Positions 46,412 through 53,630 of a stretch of 64,000 nt of DNA are shown one piece after another (position 1 is the first letter of the stretch; the number at the start of each line of letters is the position of its first letter). Source of the stretch: SAR86 cluster bacterium (GTDB lineage: Bacteria; Pseudomonadota; Gammaproteobacteria; Pseudomonadales; Pseudohongiellaceae); the NCBI GenBank assembly GCA_002402175.1, contig NVVJ01000001.1, forward strand, positions 1 through 64,000. Direction: 5' to 3'. The position numbers were made by a program, and so were the translations under genes. The notes beneath the pieces were generated by a model. The model saw only the letters and a list, made by a program, of their open reading frames with translations, searched no databases and was not told where the DNA came from.

Positions 46412-47800
46412 GTGTTAACTATTTACAACACCCTTACTCAGACAAAGGAAGAATTTAAACCTCGCGAGCCAGGCAAGGTAGGCATCTATGTATGCGGCGT
46501 TACCACCTACGACTATCTTCATTTGGGTCATGCTCGAATGTTGGTGGCATTCGATGTAGTGACGCGTTATCTGCGAGTCAGTGGGTATGAGGTGAATTAC
46601 GTTCGCAATATTACTGACATTGACGACAAAATTCTGAATCGCGCCAAAGAAAACGAAGAACTGTTCTCTGATCTTACTGATCGCTTTATTGACGCGATGC
46701 ATGAAGACGAAAAAGCGTTGTCTGTATTGCCCCCTGATGTTGAGCCCAGGGCAACGGGTCATATTGAAGAAATAGTTGCGATGATCAAAGTGCTGGTCGA
46801 AAAGGATATTGCCTACAGGGCCGATAATGGCGATGTGTATTTCTCAGTTCTTAATTTCCCAGGCTATGGGAAACTTTCCAGAAAGAAAATTGACGAATTA
46901 CTCGATGGCGCTCGTATCGAGGTCGGAGAGCTTAAGAAAGACCCAAGAGACTTTGTGCTATGGAAGTCTTCAGCAGACGATGGCGTGGGCTGGGACTCCC
47001 CCTGGGGCTACGGCCGACCAGGGTGGCATATCGAATGCTCGGCTATGTCTACATGTTGCCTGGGGAATAATTTTGACATTCATGGTGGTGGCTCGGATTT
47101 GCTATTTCCCCACCATGAAAACGAAGTAGCGCAATCTGAAGCAGCAACAGGCACTCAATTTGCTAATGTCTGGATGCATAATGGCCCGCTCAGAGTGGAC
47201 AACGTAAAAATGTCCAAATCGCTTAATAACTTTTTTACGGTGAGAGAGATACTGAAAGATTACGATGCCGAAGTCGTGCGTCATCTTTTGATTGCCAGTC
47301 ACTACAGAAGCCCGATAAATTATTCAGAACAGAGCCTGCGACAATCAATCAGCGTATTAGAGCGGTTTTATAACGCACTTAAGGGGCTTGACACTGCTGG
47401 AGCAAAGTCACTAACCAATAGTCGCTTCGAAAAAGCATTTTCGGCGGCTATGGATGATGATTTTAATACCCCCGAAGCCTTTAGCGTGTTGTTTGAAATG
47501 GTTAAAGAGATTAATCGACAGAAATCTGAAGATATCGCGGCGGCAAACCAACTGGGAGCGCTATTGATTAAGCTAGGTGGCATTCTGGGCATATTGCAGA
47601 CAGCCCCTGATGAATTCTTAAGAAATGATGTTGCTACTGAAATTGATGCAGAAAAAATCGAGAAACTCATTGCAGCACGAGAGCAGGCCCGAATAGAGAA
47701 AGACTGGGCCACGGCGGATAAAATTCGTGATGAACTAGCGGCAATGAAGGTAGTTGTAGAAGATGGAGCAGGCAATAGCGGATGGCGTATTGAGCGCTAG
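46412..47800 (+). CDS. cysS: Cysteinyl-tRNA synthetase
   Basis: Class I synthetase. The start is GTG giving MLTIYNTLTQ. Motifs: CGVTTYDYLHLGHARM (zinc Cys plus HIGH), WHIECSAMS and FPHHENE for zinc, and KMSKSLNNFF for the second signature. 462 residues, family length. Together with glnS on the plus strand, and with ppiB-lpxH diverging from them, this resembles the arrangement of several gammaproteobacteria. Confidence 0.96.
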   Translation: MLTIYNTLTQTKEEFKPREPGKVGIYVCGVTTYDYLHLGHARMLVAFDVVTRYLRVSGYEVNYVRNITDIDDKILNRAKENEELFSDLTDRFIDAMHEDEKALSVLPPDVEPRATGHIEEIVAMIKVLVEKDIAYRADNGDVYFSVLNFPGYGKLSRKKIDELLDGARIEVGELKKDPRDFVLWKSSADDGVGWDSPWGYGRPGWHIECSAMSTCCLGNNFDIHGGGSDLLFPHHENEVAQSEAATGTQFANVWMHNGPLRVDNVKMSKSLNNFFTVREILKDYDAEVVRHLLIASHYRSPINYSEQSLRQSISVLERFYNALKGLDTAGAKSLTNSRFEKAFSAAMDDDFNTPEAFSVLFEMVKEINRQKSEDIAAANQLGALLIKLGGILGILQTAPDEFLRNDVATEIDAEKIEKLIAAREQARIEKDWATADKIRDELAAMKVVVEDGAGNSGWRIER

Positions 47801-47898
47801 AGTCGCTATTCGTTTATAAACAATCCAGTTTTGTTTCAATGATTTGCTACAAAGCCCATGGAATGATGGTTTTCAACACTCCAGAAGGCAATCAAGCA

Positions 47899-47927
47899 TT
47901 GACTGGTTAAGAGGACGTGAGTATTAT
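47899..47927 (+). promoter_or_regulatory. Sigma70 promoter of tRNA-Pro
   Basis: TTGACT at 47899-47904 and TATTAT at 47922-47927, 17 bases apart, followed by a GC-rich discriminator (GCCGTCC). Transcription would start near 47934, about 40 bases before the mature tRNA. Confidence 0.7.
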
Positions 47928-47954
47928 GCCGTCCTCTTAAAATGATGTCATTTT
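47907..47954. repeat. Two palindromes over the tRNA-Pro promoter and leader
   Basis: The first has 11-bp arms: 47907-47917 with 47930-47940, around a 12-base loop, straddling the -10. The second, AAAATGA at 47939-47945 with TCATTTT at 47948-47954, overlaps its end. They may be operator or leader structures, or the first may be the tail of a cysS terminator. Confidence 0.6.
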
Positions 47955-47973
47955 GAGTTGTAGGACCCAGTAT

Positions 47974-48050
47974 CGGGGTATAGCGCAGTCTGGTAGCGCG
48001 CTTGCTTTGGGAGCAAGATGTCGGGAGTTCGAATCTCTCTACCCCGACCA
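47974..48050 (+). tRNA. tRNA-Pro (UGG)
   Basis: 77-base cloverleaf: acceptor CGGGGTA with TACCCCG, D arm AGCGCAGTCTGGTAGCGC, anticodon loop TTTGGGA giving UGG, T arm GTTCGAATC and encoded CCA. Confidence 0.97.
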
Positions 48051-48158
48051 ATTTTTGTCGCTGTTGTTGATTAGAATGTTGATTAACTAACAAAGACAAA
48101 AAAGTAAGTTAGAAGTACGCGCCGAATCCTTTTCGGTTACACCTTCAACACGATCAAT

Positions 48159-48235
48159 GGTGACTGTAGCTCAGCTGGTAGAGCTCTGGACTGTGACTCC
48201 GGTTGTCGCGGGTTCGAACCCCGTCAGTCACCCCA
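48159..48235 (+). tRNA. tRNA-His (GUG)
   Basis: 77 bases including the extra G at -1 opposite C73, a hallmark of tRNA-His. Anticodon loop CTGTGAC gives GUG, T arm GTTCGAACC, CCA encoded. It lies 108 bases after tRNA-Pro; a short hairpin (CCGAA...TTCGG, 48122-48136) is in the gap. Confidence 0.97.
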
Positions 48236-48330
48236 AATTCCCTCATATTAAGCGCACTATCTCTAATTCGAAATAACATGCCTGAGCTTGCTCCATTAAC
48301 GTGAGCTTAGTTTAGTGTGTAGGTATGCCA

Positions 48331-48346
48331 GGCTTTTTTAAGCCTG
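48331..48346 (-). terminator. Terminator overlapping the stop of the AraC-type gene
   Basis: AGGCTT and AAGCCT, arms of 6 bp around TTTT, include the TAA stop of the minus-strand regulator gene. It is weak as a terminator because the T run is inside the loop. Confidence 0.3.
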
Positions 48347-49429
48347 TGACGACAGCCGGAATTTCCTCGGAGGCAATCCCAGGCTTTCCTTGAATGCCTT
48401 ATTGAATGAAGACAATGAATTGTAACCGACCTCCATAGCTATATTAGCAATAGGTTCTTCGGTTTCTGCTACCAGGTGCTTTGCTTCTCGAATTCGGTAG
48501 TAGTTCAGGAATTGATTAAAATTTCGGAATCCCAGAGTTCTATTTATTGTTGCTCTAAGCCTGTGCTCGGAAGTTGACAGCTTGTGTGCAAGCATCGCTA
48601 TGGTGAATCCTGTCTCGTGATAAAGCTTCTGCTCATCCATAGCCTCATTGATTTTTTCCATTAATTTATCTTCTTTGCTGCAAGTGGGGGCATCATACTT
48701 ATTAGATGCTTGCCTTAAATCTATCGGAGAAGAGTTTTGAAGCAGTACTTTGACGTTACTGCTTGCTCCAAAAGCGGCAAGGTTTAAACCCAGCGTCCAG
48801 AAAAATATGGATGCAATGATCACTAGAGTAATTACATCAGTAAAGGGAAGTGAGCTATTCGAAGAAGACAGCTGCGTGATAAGTGAGGACAGCGCGCCAA
48901 AGAGCAAGGTAAAAACAACCACAATCCCCATGCTGATTACGAATGGGATTCGAATTTTTCTTCTTTCCTCTATCAAGTCGGCCTTAAGCCCTTCAATGCC
49001 CATGTAGATCACATGAATGCTCAAACCGAGCATTATCAAAACTGGAATCATATACCCAAAGTAATAGCCAAACAGGCCCAAGTCATAGCCCAGCATGCCA
49101 AGAGTACGAACGACGATTCTTACGGTGATGTAGAAAAAAATTAGAGCCAGGCCGTAGGGTGGTATTTTTTCATCATCCCCAAAAAACAATAATGAAAACA
49201 CCCATAGCACCGCGGGTGTCATTATTGTCAAAATAGCTAACACCATACTTATCAGCGGATTGGAATTAAGCGCGGATATACTGCTTAACAGGAAAGAGAT
49301 TAGACAAATGCAGAAAACTATCAAAACCCTAGCTTGTTTTTGATGGCGAAAGTTAGAAAATATGAAGGCTCCCATTAATGAAAGCTGGGAAATAGCGAGG
49401 CCTAAGAAAAAGGTAGTAAAAGAACCCAT
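48338..49429 (-). CDS. AraC-family regulator with N-terminal membrane domain
   Basis: 363 residues. The first 215 or so are seven hydrophobic segments (from TFFLGLAISQLSLMGAFIF on); a charged linker leads to a C-terminal AraC DNA-binding domain (about 260-360) with FTIAMLAHKLSTSEHRLR, FRNFNQFLNYYRI and IAMEVGYNSLSSFNKAFKE. A membrane-embedded sensor fused to AraC is typical of the 7TM-HTH class. It is divergent from the PHM-like gene 440 bases away and is the natural candidate to regulate it. Ligand unknown. Confidence 0.88.
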   Translation of the reverse strand: MGSFTTFFLGLAISQLSLMGAFIFSNFRHQKQARVLIVFCICLISFLLSSISALNSNPLISMVLAILTIMTPAVLWVFSLLFFGDDEKIPPYGLALIFFYITVRIVVRTLGMLGYDLGLFGYYFGYMIPVLIMLGLSIHVIYMGIEGLKADLIEERRKIRIPFVISMGIVVVFTLLFGALSSLITQLSSSNSSLPFTDVITLVIIASIFFWTLGLNLAAFGASSNVKVLLQNSSPIDLRQASNKYDAPTCSKEDKLMEKINEAMDEQKLYHETGFTIAMLAHKLSTSEHRLRATINRTLGFRNFNQFLNYYRIREAKHLVAETEEPIANIAMEVGYNSLSSFNKAFKESLGLPPRKFRLSSQA

Positions 49430-49869
49430 GATTTGGCTCGTTAAGCAGAGTGTTAGTCACCAGTATCGTAATGATACAACTAGTCGGGGAATGACTTATT
49501 ATGAGCCATAGCAACGTTTTCAGCATATCCTACTTCGCAGGTATTTTCATCAGCTGTAGTTATACAGGCCATGGAAATAAGGCAGTCAAAAGCATGGTAG
49601 GTTTTCGATATACTGATTGACGGATTATTGAAAAAGTTGATGCTATTCTGAAAATCGGCGCTCATCTTTTCTGATACAAAGCCCGTATTGCCTGCCTTTG
49701 GCCTGAAAACTGAGGAAATTCAATAAATTAGTCAGTATTTTTTAATTATTAGGAAGATTCTTGGCGCCGAAACTAGTTTAATCAGCGCATGGATGCTGCT
49801 TGGTCCGTTTTTAGCTATCTAAATTTCACTCGATGTGGAAATTAGACCCGTAAACAGAAAGGAGATGTA
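49430..49869. other. Divergent intergenic region, AraC regulator / copper protein cluster
   Basis: 440 bases. A 61-codon ATG-started minus-strand frame (49480-49665) could be a small gene ahead of the regulator, but has only a poorly spaced ribosome binding site and no recognisable product. The plus-strand end is AT-rich around 49730-49760 and holds a strong AAAGGAG (49858-49864) for the next gene. Regulator binding sites would be expected here. Confidence 0.4.
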
Positions 49870-51276
49870 ATGCGAATTTCAGCATATATAAACAAAGGTT
49901 TGTTGCTGGCTTTCTCGGCTGTCGCGCTGTCATCAGCGACTCAGGCTCAGGAAGTCACATTTCACAAGGATATTGAGCCAATCTTGCAGCGTAGCTGCCA
50001 GACATGTCACCGCGATGGTGGTGTGGCGCCAATGCCATTGATTGAGTATGAGCAAGTCGCTCCTTATGCCGGTCTAATAGAGTACAAAACTGGTTTGCGC
50101 GATCGCGCCGGCGCTATGCCTCCTTGGTATGCCGAGAAAAATATAGGCATCAAGCATTTTAAGGATGATCCATCCTTAAGCGATGCAGAGATAGCTGCCA
50201 TCTCTACTTGGGCACGAAGCGGCACTCCCAAGGGCAACGAAGCTGATGCTCCAACGCCATTGTCATTTGATGACGCTACCAAGTGGAAATTAGGCGAGCC
50301 TGATCTGATCGTGAGCACTGAAGATTTTTTTATGGAAGGTGGTCGACCTGACTGGTGGGGTGAGCTTCCTACAGTCTCAGTTGGCCTTGATGAAGACCGC
50401 TATGTAAAATCTGTAGAAATAGTGGAAGTGAATGATGTGGATATGTCTGCAAACTCCGACACTGTTGGTGGACGAGTTATATTTCATCACATGATCTGGA
50501 GTACTCAGCTTTTAGACGATGAAGGTCAGTCAATTCCTGGTCAATCCACTAATTGGCCGGTGCATGAAGTGGCTCGTAATGGCGATGTCTTCGACCCGGA
50601 TGCTGGCCCATTACTTAGGGCTAACTCTGCGTTCCGCACCGACTCTGTGCATATGCACTCAAACGGTCGTGATACCACTGCTCATCTGGAGATAGGCTTC
50701 ACTTTTCACCCAGAAGATTACGTACCAAAATTTAAGACTGGAATCAGCATCCTTGGAAATGGCGTTGATATCAGCGTAGAAGGCGATGCGAGGGATCAAG
50801 AGCTACACGCTTATACGGTTCTGACTGAAAACACCAAAATTGTTACTTTCGAACCACATCTGCATGCTCCTGGCGAGCGTATGTGTCTGGAAGCTATCTG
50901 GGGATACTCAGTAGAAACAATCAGCTGTGTTGGTTATGACCATAACTGGGTGAGAGGCTACGGCTACCAGGATGATTACACACCACTACTGCCTAAAGGC
51001 ACTGTGCTGCACATCACTGGTTATTTCGACAATACTTCCGACAACTACAACGTGCCAGATGCAAGAAATTGGCAGGGTTCTGGTAACCGTTCGGTAACCA
51101 ATATGTTTATTGATCTGGGAATTCGGGTAACTATGACCGATGAACAGTTCATGGAAGAAATGGCTAAACGACGTAAAAACCGAAACCTGGGCCCTAATGA
51201 CCACGTGATTGGTTGTCCTTTGTGTTCGGCGCCTCTGGTATGGCAAATTCCAGATTCAGCTGATGCCAGTGACTAA
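49870..51276 (+). CDS. Secreted cytochrome c / PHM-like type II copper protein
   Basis: 468 residues. After the signal peptide (TQA-QEV) comes a short cytochrome c domain with CQTCH (Cys43, Cys46, His47) and the MPPWYAEK run. The rest resembles peptidylglycine alpha-hydroxylating (PHM) and dopamine beta-monooxygenases: HHM at 206-208, HMH at 261-263, HLH at 330-332 with Met338, then YDHNW and LPKGTVLHITGYFDNT. These match the two copper sites of PHM by spacing. A C-terminal GCPLCSAP pair of cysteines is extra. Substrate unknown. Strong AAAGGAG ribosome binding site. Confidence 0.8.
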   Translation: MRISAYINKGLLLAFSAVALSSATQAQEVTFHKDIEPILQRSCQTCHRDGGVAPMPLIEYEQVAPYAGLIEYKTGLRDRAGAMPPWYAEKNIGIKHFKDDPSLSDAEIAAISTWARSGTPKGNEADAPTPLSFDDATKWKLGEPDLIVSTEDFFMEGGRPDWWGELPTVSVGLDEDRYVKSVEIVEVNDVDMSANSDTVGGRVIFHHMIWSTQLLDDEGQSIPGQSTNWPVHEVARNGDVFDPDAGPLLRANSAFRTDSVHMHSNGRDTTAHLEIGFTFHPEDYVPKFKTGISILGNGVDISVEGDARDQELHAYTVLTENTKIVTFEPHLHAPGERMCLEAIWGYSVETISCVGYDHNWVRGYGYQDDYTPLLPKGTVLHITGYFDNTSDNYNVPDARNWQGSGNRSVTNMFIDLGIRVTMTDEQFMEEMAKRRKNRNLGPNDHVIGCPLCSAPLVWQIPDSADASD

Positions 51277-51373
51277 AAATGATTGATGCGTTGGCGCTGA
51301 AGGAGACGAGGCTGTTTCTGCAAGCGCCAGCACATAAACTTGTAATAAAGGAGATTTTCCTGAGAAGGTAGTT

Positions 51374-52384
51374 ATGAAAACTGACAAATTATTAAGAATT
51401 TTTACAGTGATGTTCGCAGCTTCGTTAATGCTGCTTTCTAACCTGGCCAGCGCACAGCAGGCTTATCATTATGCGCGAAACACCTACACTCACGGGCAGC
51501 ATGCAGAGCTTGCATACGAAGGCTGGCGTGAAAATGAAGACGGTACTATTACACTCACGTTTGGCTACTTTAATCACAACTGGGAAGAAGAGCTCGATGT
51601 TCCAGTGGGTGAAAATAACTTCTTTTCACCGGGTCTGGCAGACCGTGGCCAACCTAGTCATTTCCTTCCTCGTCGTAATCGATTCACCTTTGATGTAATT
51701 GTTCCTGGTGATTTTGGAGACGATGAGCTGGTTTGGGAGCTAACTTCTCCTAATGGCACGACTCGAAAAGCTTATGGTACTTTGAGAGCAGATTACAAAA
51801 TTGACAATATAATTATCATGTCGGAAACCGGTGCTTTAGGCGCGGGAACGTCCGATGCGAAACTTAGGGCCAATATAGCTCCAGTGTCAGAACTGATCGG
51901 AGACGAAATTCGAACCATCAGTGTAGGACAACCATTAACTTTTCAGACCCGGGTAAGTGATGATGGCGTACCTGAGCCTCATGACCCTATGCGGCTTATC
52001 AGACGTCTTGGTGGCGCAGCAGCAGCTTTCGCATCACCAACAATGATGCGCGACAGAATGGCTTCAATGGCTCCACTAAAACCGACTGTGGCTAAACACA
52101 ATGGACTGTTTTTATCATGGAACGTTTATCGTGCTCCTGAGTCCGTTGAATTAGTACAGGAAGCTGTTCATTTCGATCCGCCACAGGTTAAGCCCTGGGA
52201 AGATACGCGTACATCGGCTAATTCGCCGTGGGGCTGGTTGTGGGTTCCGCCTGAATTACCTGAAGACGGTATACACGAAGTGACAGTTACCTTTGACGAG
52301 CCTGGTACTTATTTGTTGTGGGGGCGAGCTGATGACGGCGGGCTTTACCATGATCAGTATCTCACCGTAAACGTAACTCCCTAA
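51374..52384 (+). CDS. Secreted beta-rich protein of unknown function
   Basis: 336 residues, signal peptide (ending LASA-QQ), then mainly predicted beta strands: TYTHGQHAELAYEGWRENED, LTFGYFNHNWEEELDVPVG and a C-terminal half ending in EPGTYLLWGRADDGGLYHDQY, which looks like an immunoglobulin- or CopC-type sandwich. No catalytic motif seen. An internal stretch of Ala and Met (about residues 210-235, GGAAAAFASPTMM) may be a flexible loop. It follows the PHM-like gene by 97 bases and is bounded downstream by a strong terminator, so the two likely form one transcript. Confidence 0.75.
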   Translation: MKTDKLLRIFTVMFAASLMLLSNLASAQQAYHYARNTYTHGQHAELAYEGWRENEDGTITLTFGYFNHNWEEELDVPVGENNFFSPGLADRGQPSHFLPRRNRFTFDVIVPGDFGDDELVWELTSPNGTTRKAYGTLRADYKIDNIIIMSETGALGAGTSDAKLRANIAPVSELIGDEIRTISVGQPLTFQTRVSDDGVPEPHDPMRLIRRLGGAAAAFASPTMMRDRMASMAPLKPTVAKHNGLFLSWNVYRAPESVELVQEAVHFDPPQVKPWEDTRTSANSPWGWLWVPPELPEDGIHEVTVTFDEPGTYLLWGRADDGGLYHDQYLTVNVTP

Positions 52385-52413
52385 CGGCTATACAGCAACA
52401 GCGTTAGGACAGT

Positions 52414-52449
52414 AAAAACCAGGGAAAGAAGCTCTTTTCCTGGTTTTTT
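52414..52449 (+). terminator. Strong intrinsic terminator after the PHM-like operon
   Basis: Arms 52414-52428 (AAAAACCAGGGAAAG) and 52434-52448, one G-T wobble, loop of 5, closing in TTTTTT. It separates the two-gene copper unit from the CopC-like gene. Confidence 0.9.
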
Positions 52450-52481
52450 CTATTTGTCACACACAAATAAGTTCAGAAAAG

Positions 52482-52506
52482 CTGGTCTCAGACCGGTAAT
52501 TAAAAT
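52482..52506 (+). promoter_or_regulatory. Palindromic operator and -10 upstream of the CopC-like gene
   Basis: A 15-bp near-perfect palindrome (CTGGTCT C AGACCGG, 52482-52496) lies just before TAAAAT at 52501-52506, 34 bases before the GTG start. No clear -35 at normal spacing, so this looks like an activator-dependent or repressed promoter. Confidence 0.45.
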
Positions 52507-52540
52507 ATTTTGTAGTGCAGTTAAGCTTGAGGAGAATGGT

Positions 52541-53056
52541 GTGAATATGTTGGAGCAAAAAACGGAAATTAAGACGTCGAGTAGTTGTGGCAAAAATTTT
52601 TCTATCAGGGCATTACTTGTCAGCTTTCTTTTGCTGTTTTTAATCAGTCCTGTGGCACTGGCTCAGCATGAAATGCACAATATGGCTCCCGAAGTTGATG
52701 TAGAGACTATGCCAGCAAGCGATGAAGTGCTTATCGTGGCACCTAAATCTATCATGCTGCATTTCATGGGTGATGTTCGTCTGGTGAAATTTACATTGAG
52801 AAATTCAGAGCGAGAATTCTTAGATATCGACTTTCGTTATAAGCCGATGGCGAGTCAACGGTTTATGCAAACTCTGCCGAAACTTGGAACGTCAGATTAC
52901 TACAGTGTTGAGTGGGCAATACTCGACAGCAGGGAACAACTCATCAAAGGAAGCTTTCATTTCTCGTTTGGAGAAGACGCCAGAGCACCATCGTATTATT
53001 TAGATCAGATAAAACACCCAGATCATATTATGTCGCCCGATTATCGATTGTTATAG
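52541..53056 (+). CDS. CopC-like copper-binding-fold protein
   Basis: From GTG 52541 (GAGGAG at 52529-52534, 6 bases before) the protein has about 171 residues. A longer frame back to 52454 is ruled out because it begins beside the upstream terminator. After the signal peptide (VALA) the N terminus is QHEMHNM, rich in His and Met, as in Cu(I) sites. The rest follows the CopC/PcoC sandwich: SDEVLIVAPKSIMLHFMGDV and SVEWAILDSREQLIKGSFHF. The histidine of the usual D-x-H copper motif is absent (DSRE). Probably a periplasmic copper carrier. Confidence 0.72.
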   Translation: MNMLEQKTEIKTSSSCGKNFSIRALLVSFLLLFLISPVALAQHEMHNMAPEVDVETMPASDEVLIVAPKSIMLHFMGDVRLVKFTLRNSEREFLDIDFRYKPMASQRFMQTLPKLGTSDYYSVEWAILDSREQLIKGSFHFSFGEDARAPSYYLDQIKHPDHIMSPDYRLL

Positions 53057-53082
53057 GTTGGTAGGTAGGCGGGAGGGTACAT

Positions 53083-53343
53083 ATGACCAATATGAAAGCA
53101 AAGACCCTCGACGGAAAGCGTACTTCTGTTCACGATATGAATACAGGTTCTTATGGCGAAATCAGTGAGCAGAAGGGTATATTCAGTAGATTTCTAAAAA
53201 CCTGCAAAAATATAAACCTGTTTATGGCGGGTATGTACACAGGCGTTGGCTGCGGCGGCACACCGCACACACATCACAATTATAGTGTTGTTGAAAGTGT
53301 CGATGAAAAAGCAAAAAACAATCCAGATTCAAAATCTAGTTAA
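53083..53343 (+). CDS. Small Cys/His protein next to CopC-like gene
   Basis: 86 residues, no recognised family. A strong ribosome binding site (GGGAGGG, 53071-53077) 5 bases before ATG 53083, and position 26 bases after the CopC-like stop, argue that it is real and co-expressed. It has no signal peptide; a hydrophobic patch (INLFMAGMYTGVG, about 44-56) is followed by Cys57 and the cluster PHTHHN (His62, 64, 65), with Cys41 before. I infer metal binding or membrane association; either could be wrong. Confidence 0.7.
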   Translation: MTNMKAKTLDGKRTSVHDMNTGSYGEISEQKGIFSRFLKTCKNINLFMAGMYTGVGCGGTPHTHHNYSVVESVDEKAKNNPDSKSS

Positions 53344-53361
53344 CTCTTCGCTTAATCATCA

Positions 53362-53389
53362 TGGTCAGACAGCAGAAATCGTGTAAAAT
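53362..53389 (+). promoter_or_regulatory. Candidate promoter of tRNA-Arg
   Basis: TGGTCA at 53362-53367 and TAAAAT at 53384-53389, 16 bases apart, with a GC-rich discriminator (ACACGCCG) and the tRNA 45 bases on. Confidence 0.45.
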
Positions 53390-53434
53390 ACACGCCGTTT
53401 CCAGCCAGTCTATTCGACCGGCAAACAGCGCAAT

Positions 53435-53511
53435 GCGCCCGTAGCTCAACTGGATAGAGCACCGGCCTTCTAAGCCGGGGGTTGCAGGTTCAAGTCCTGC
53501 CGGGCGCACCA
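53435..53511 (+). tRNA. tRNA-Arg (UCU)
   Basis: 77-base cloverleaf: acceptor GCGCCCG with CGGGCGC, D arm AGCTCAACTGGATAGAGC, anticodon loop CTTCTAA giving UCU, T arm GTTCAAGTC, CCA encoded. The 3' end is a plausible integration site for mobile DNA, but no repeated copy of it was found. Confidence 0.97.
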
Positions 53512-53630
53512 ATTCATGCTAGTTTTGAATTTCCCCTCCAGTACATGACGTACTAGTAACGTAATTGTGTCGTGGCTCAATTCTCGTGTTTGTATGAAAC
53601 TTAACCTTTCTTGTATAGGGGGGAATGAAA

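Noticed and set aside
49480-49665. 61-codon minus-strand frame before the AraC regulator
   Set aside because: It begins with ATG, but the only purine-rich stretch directly abuts the start and the composition is not convincing; noted in the intergenic entry only.
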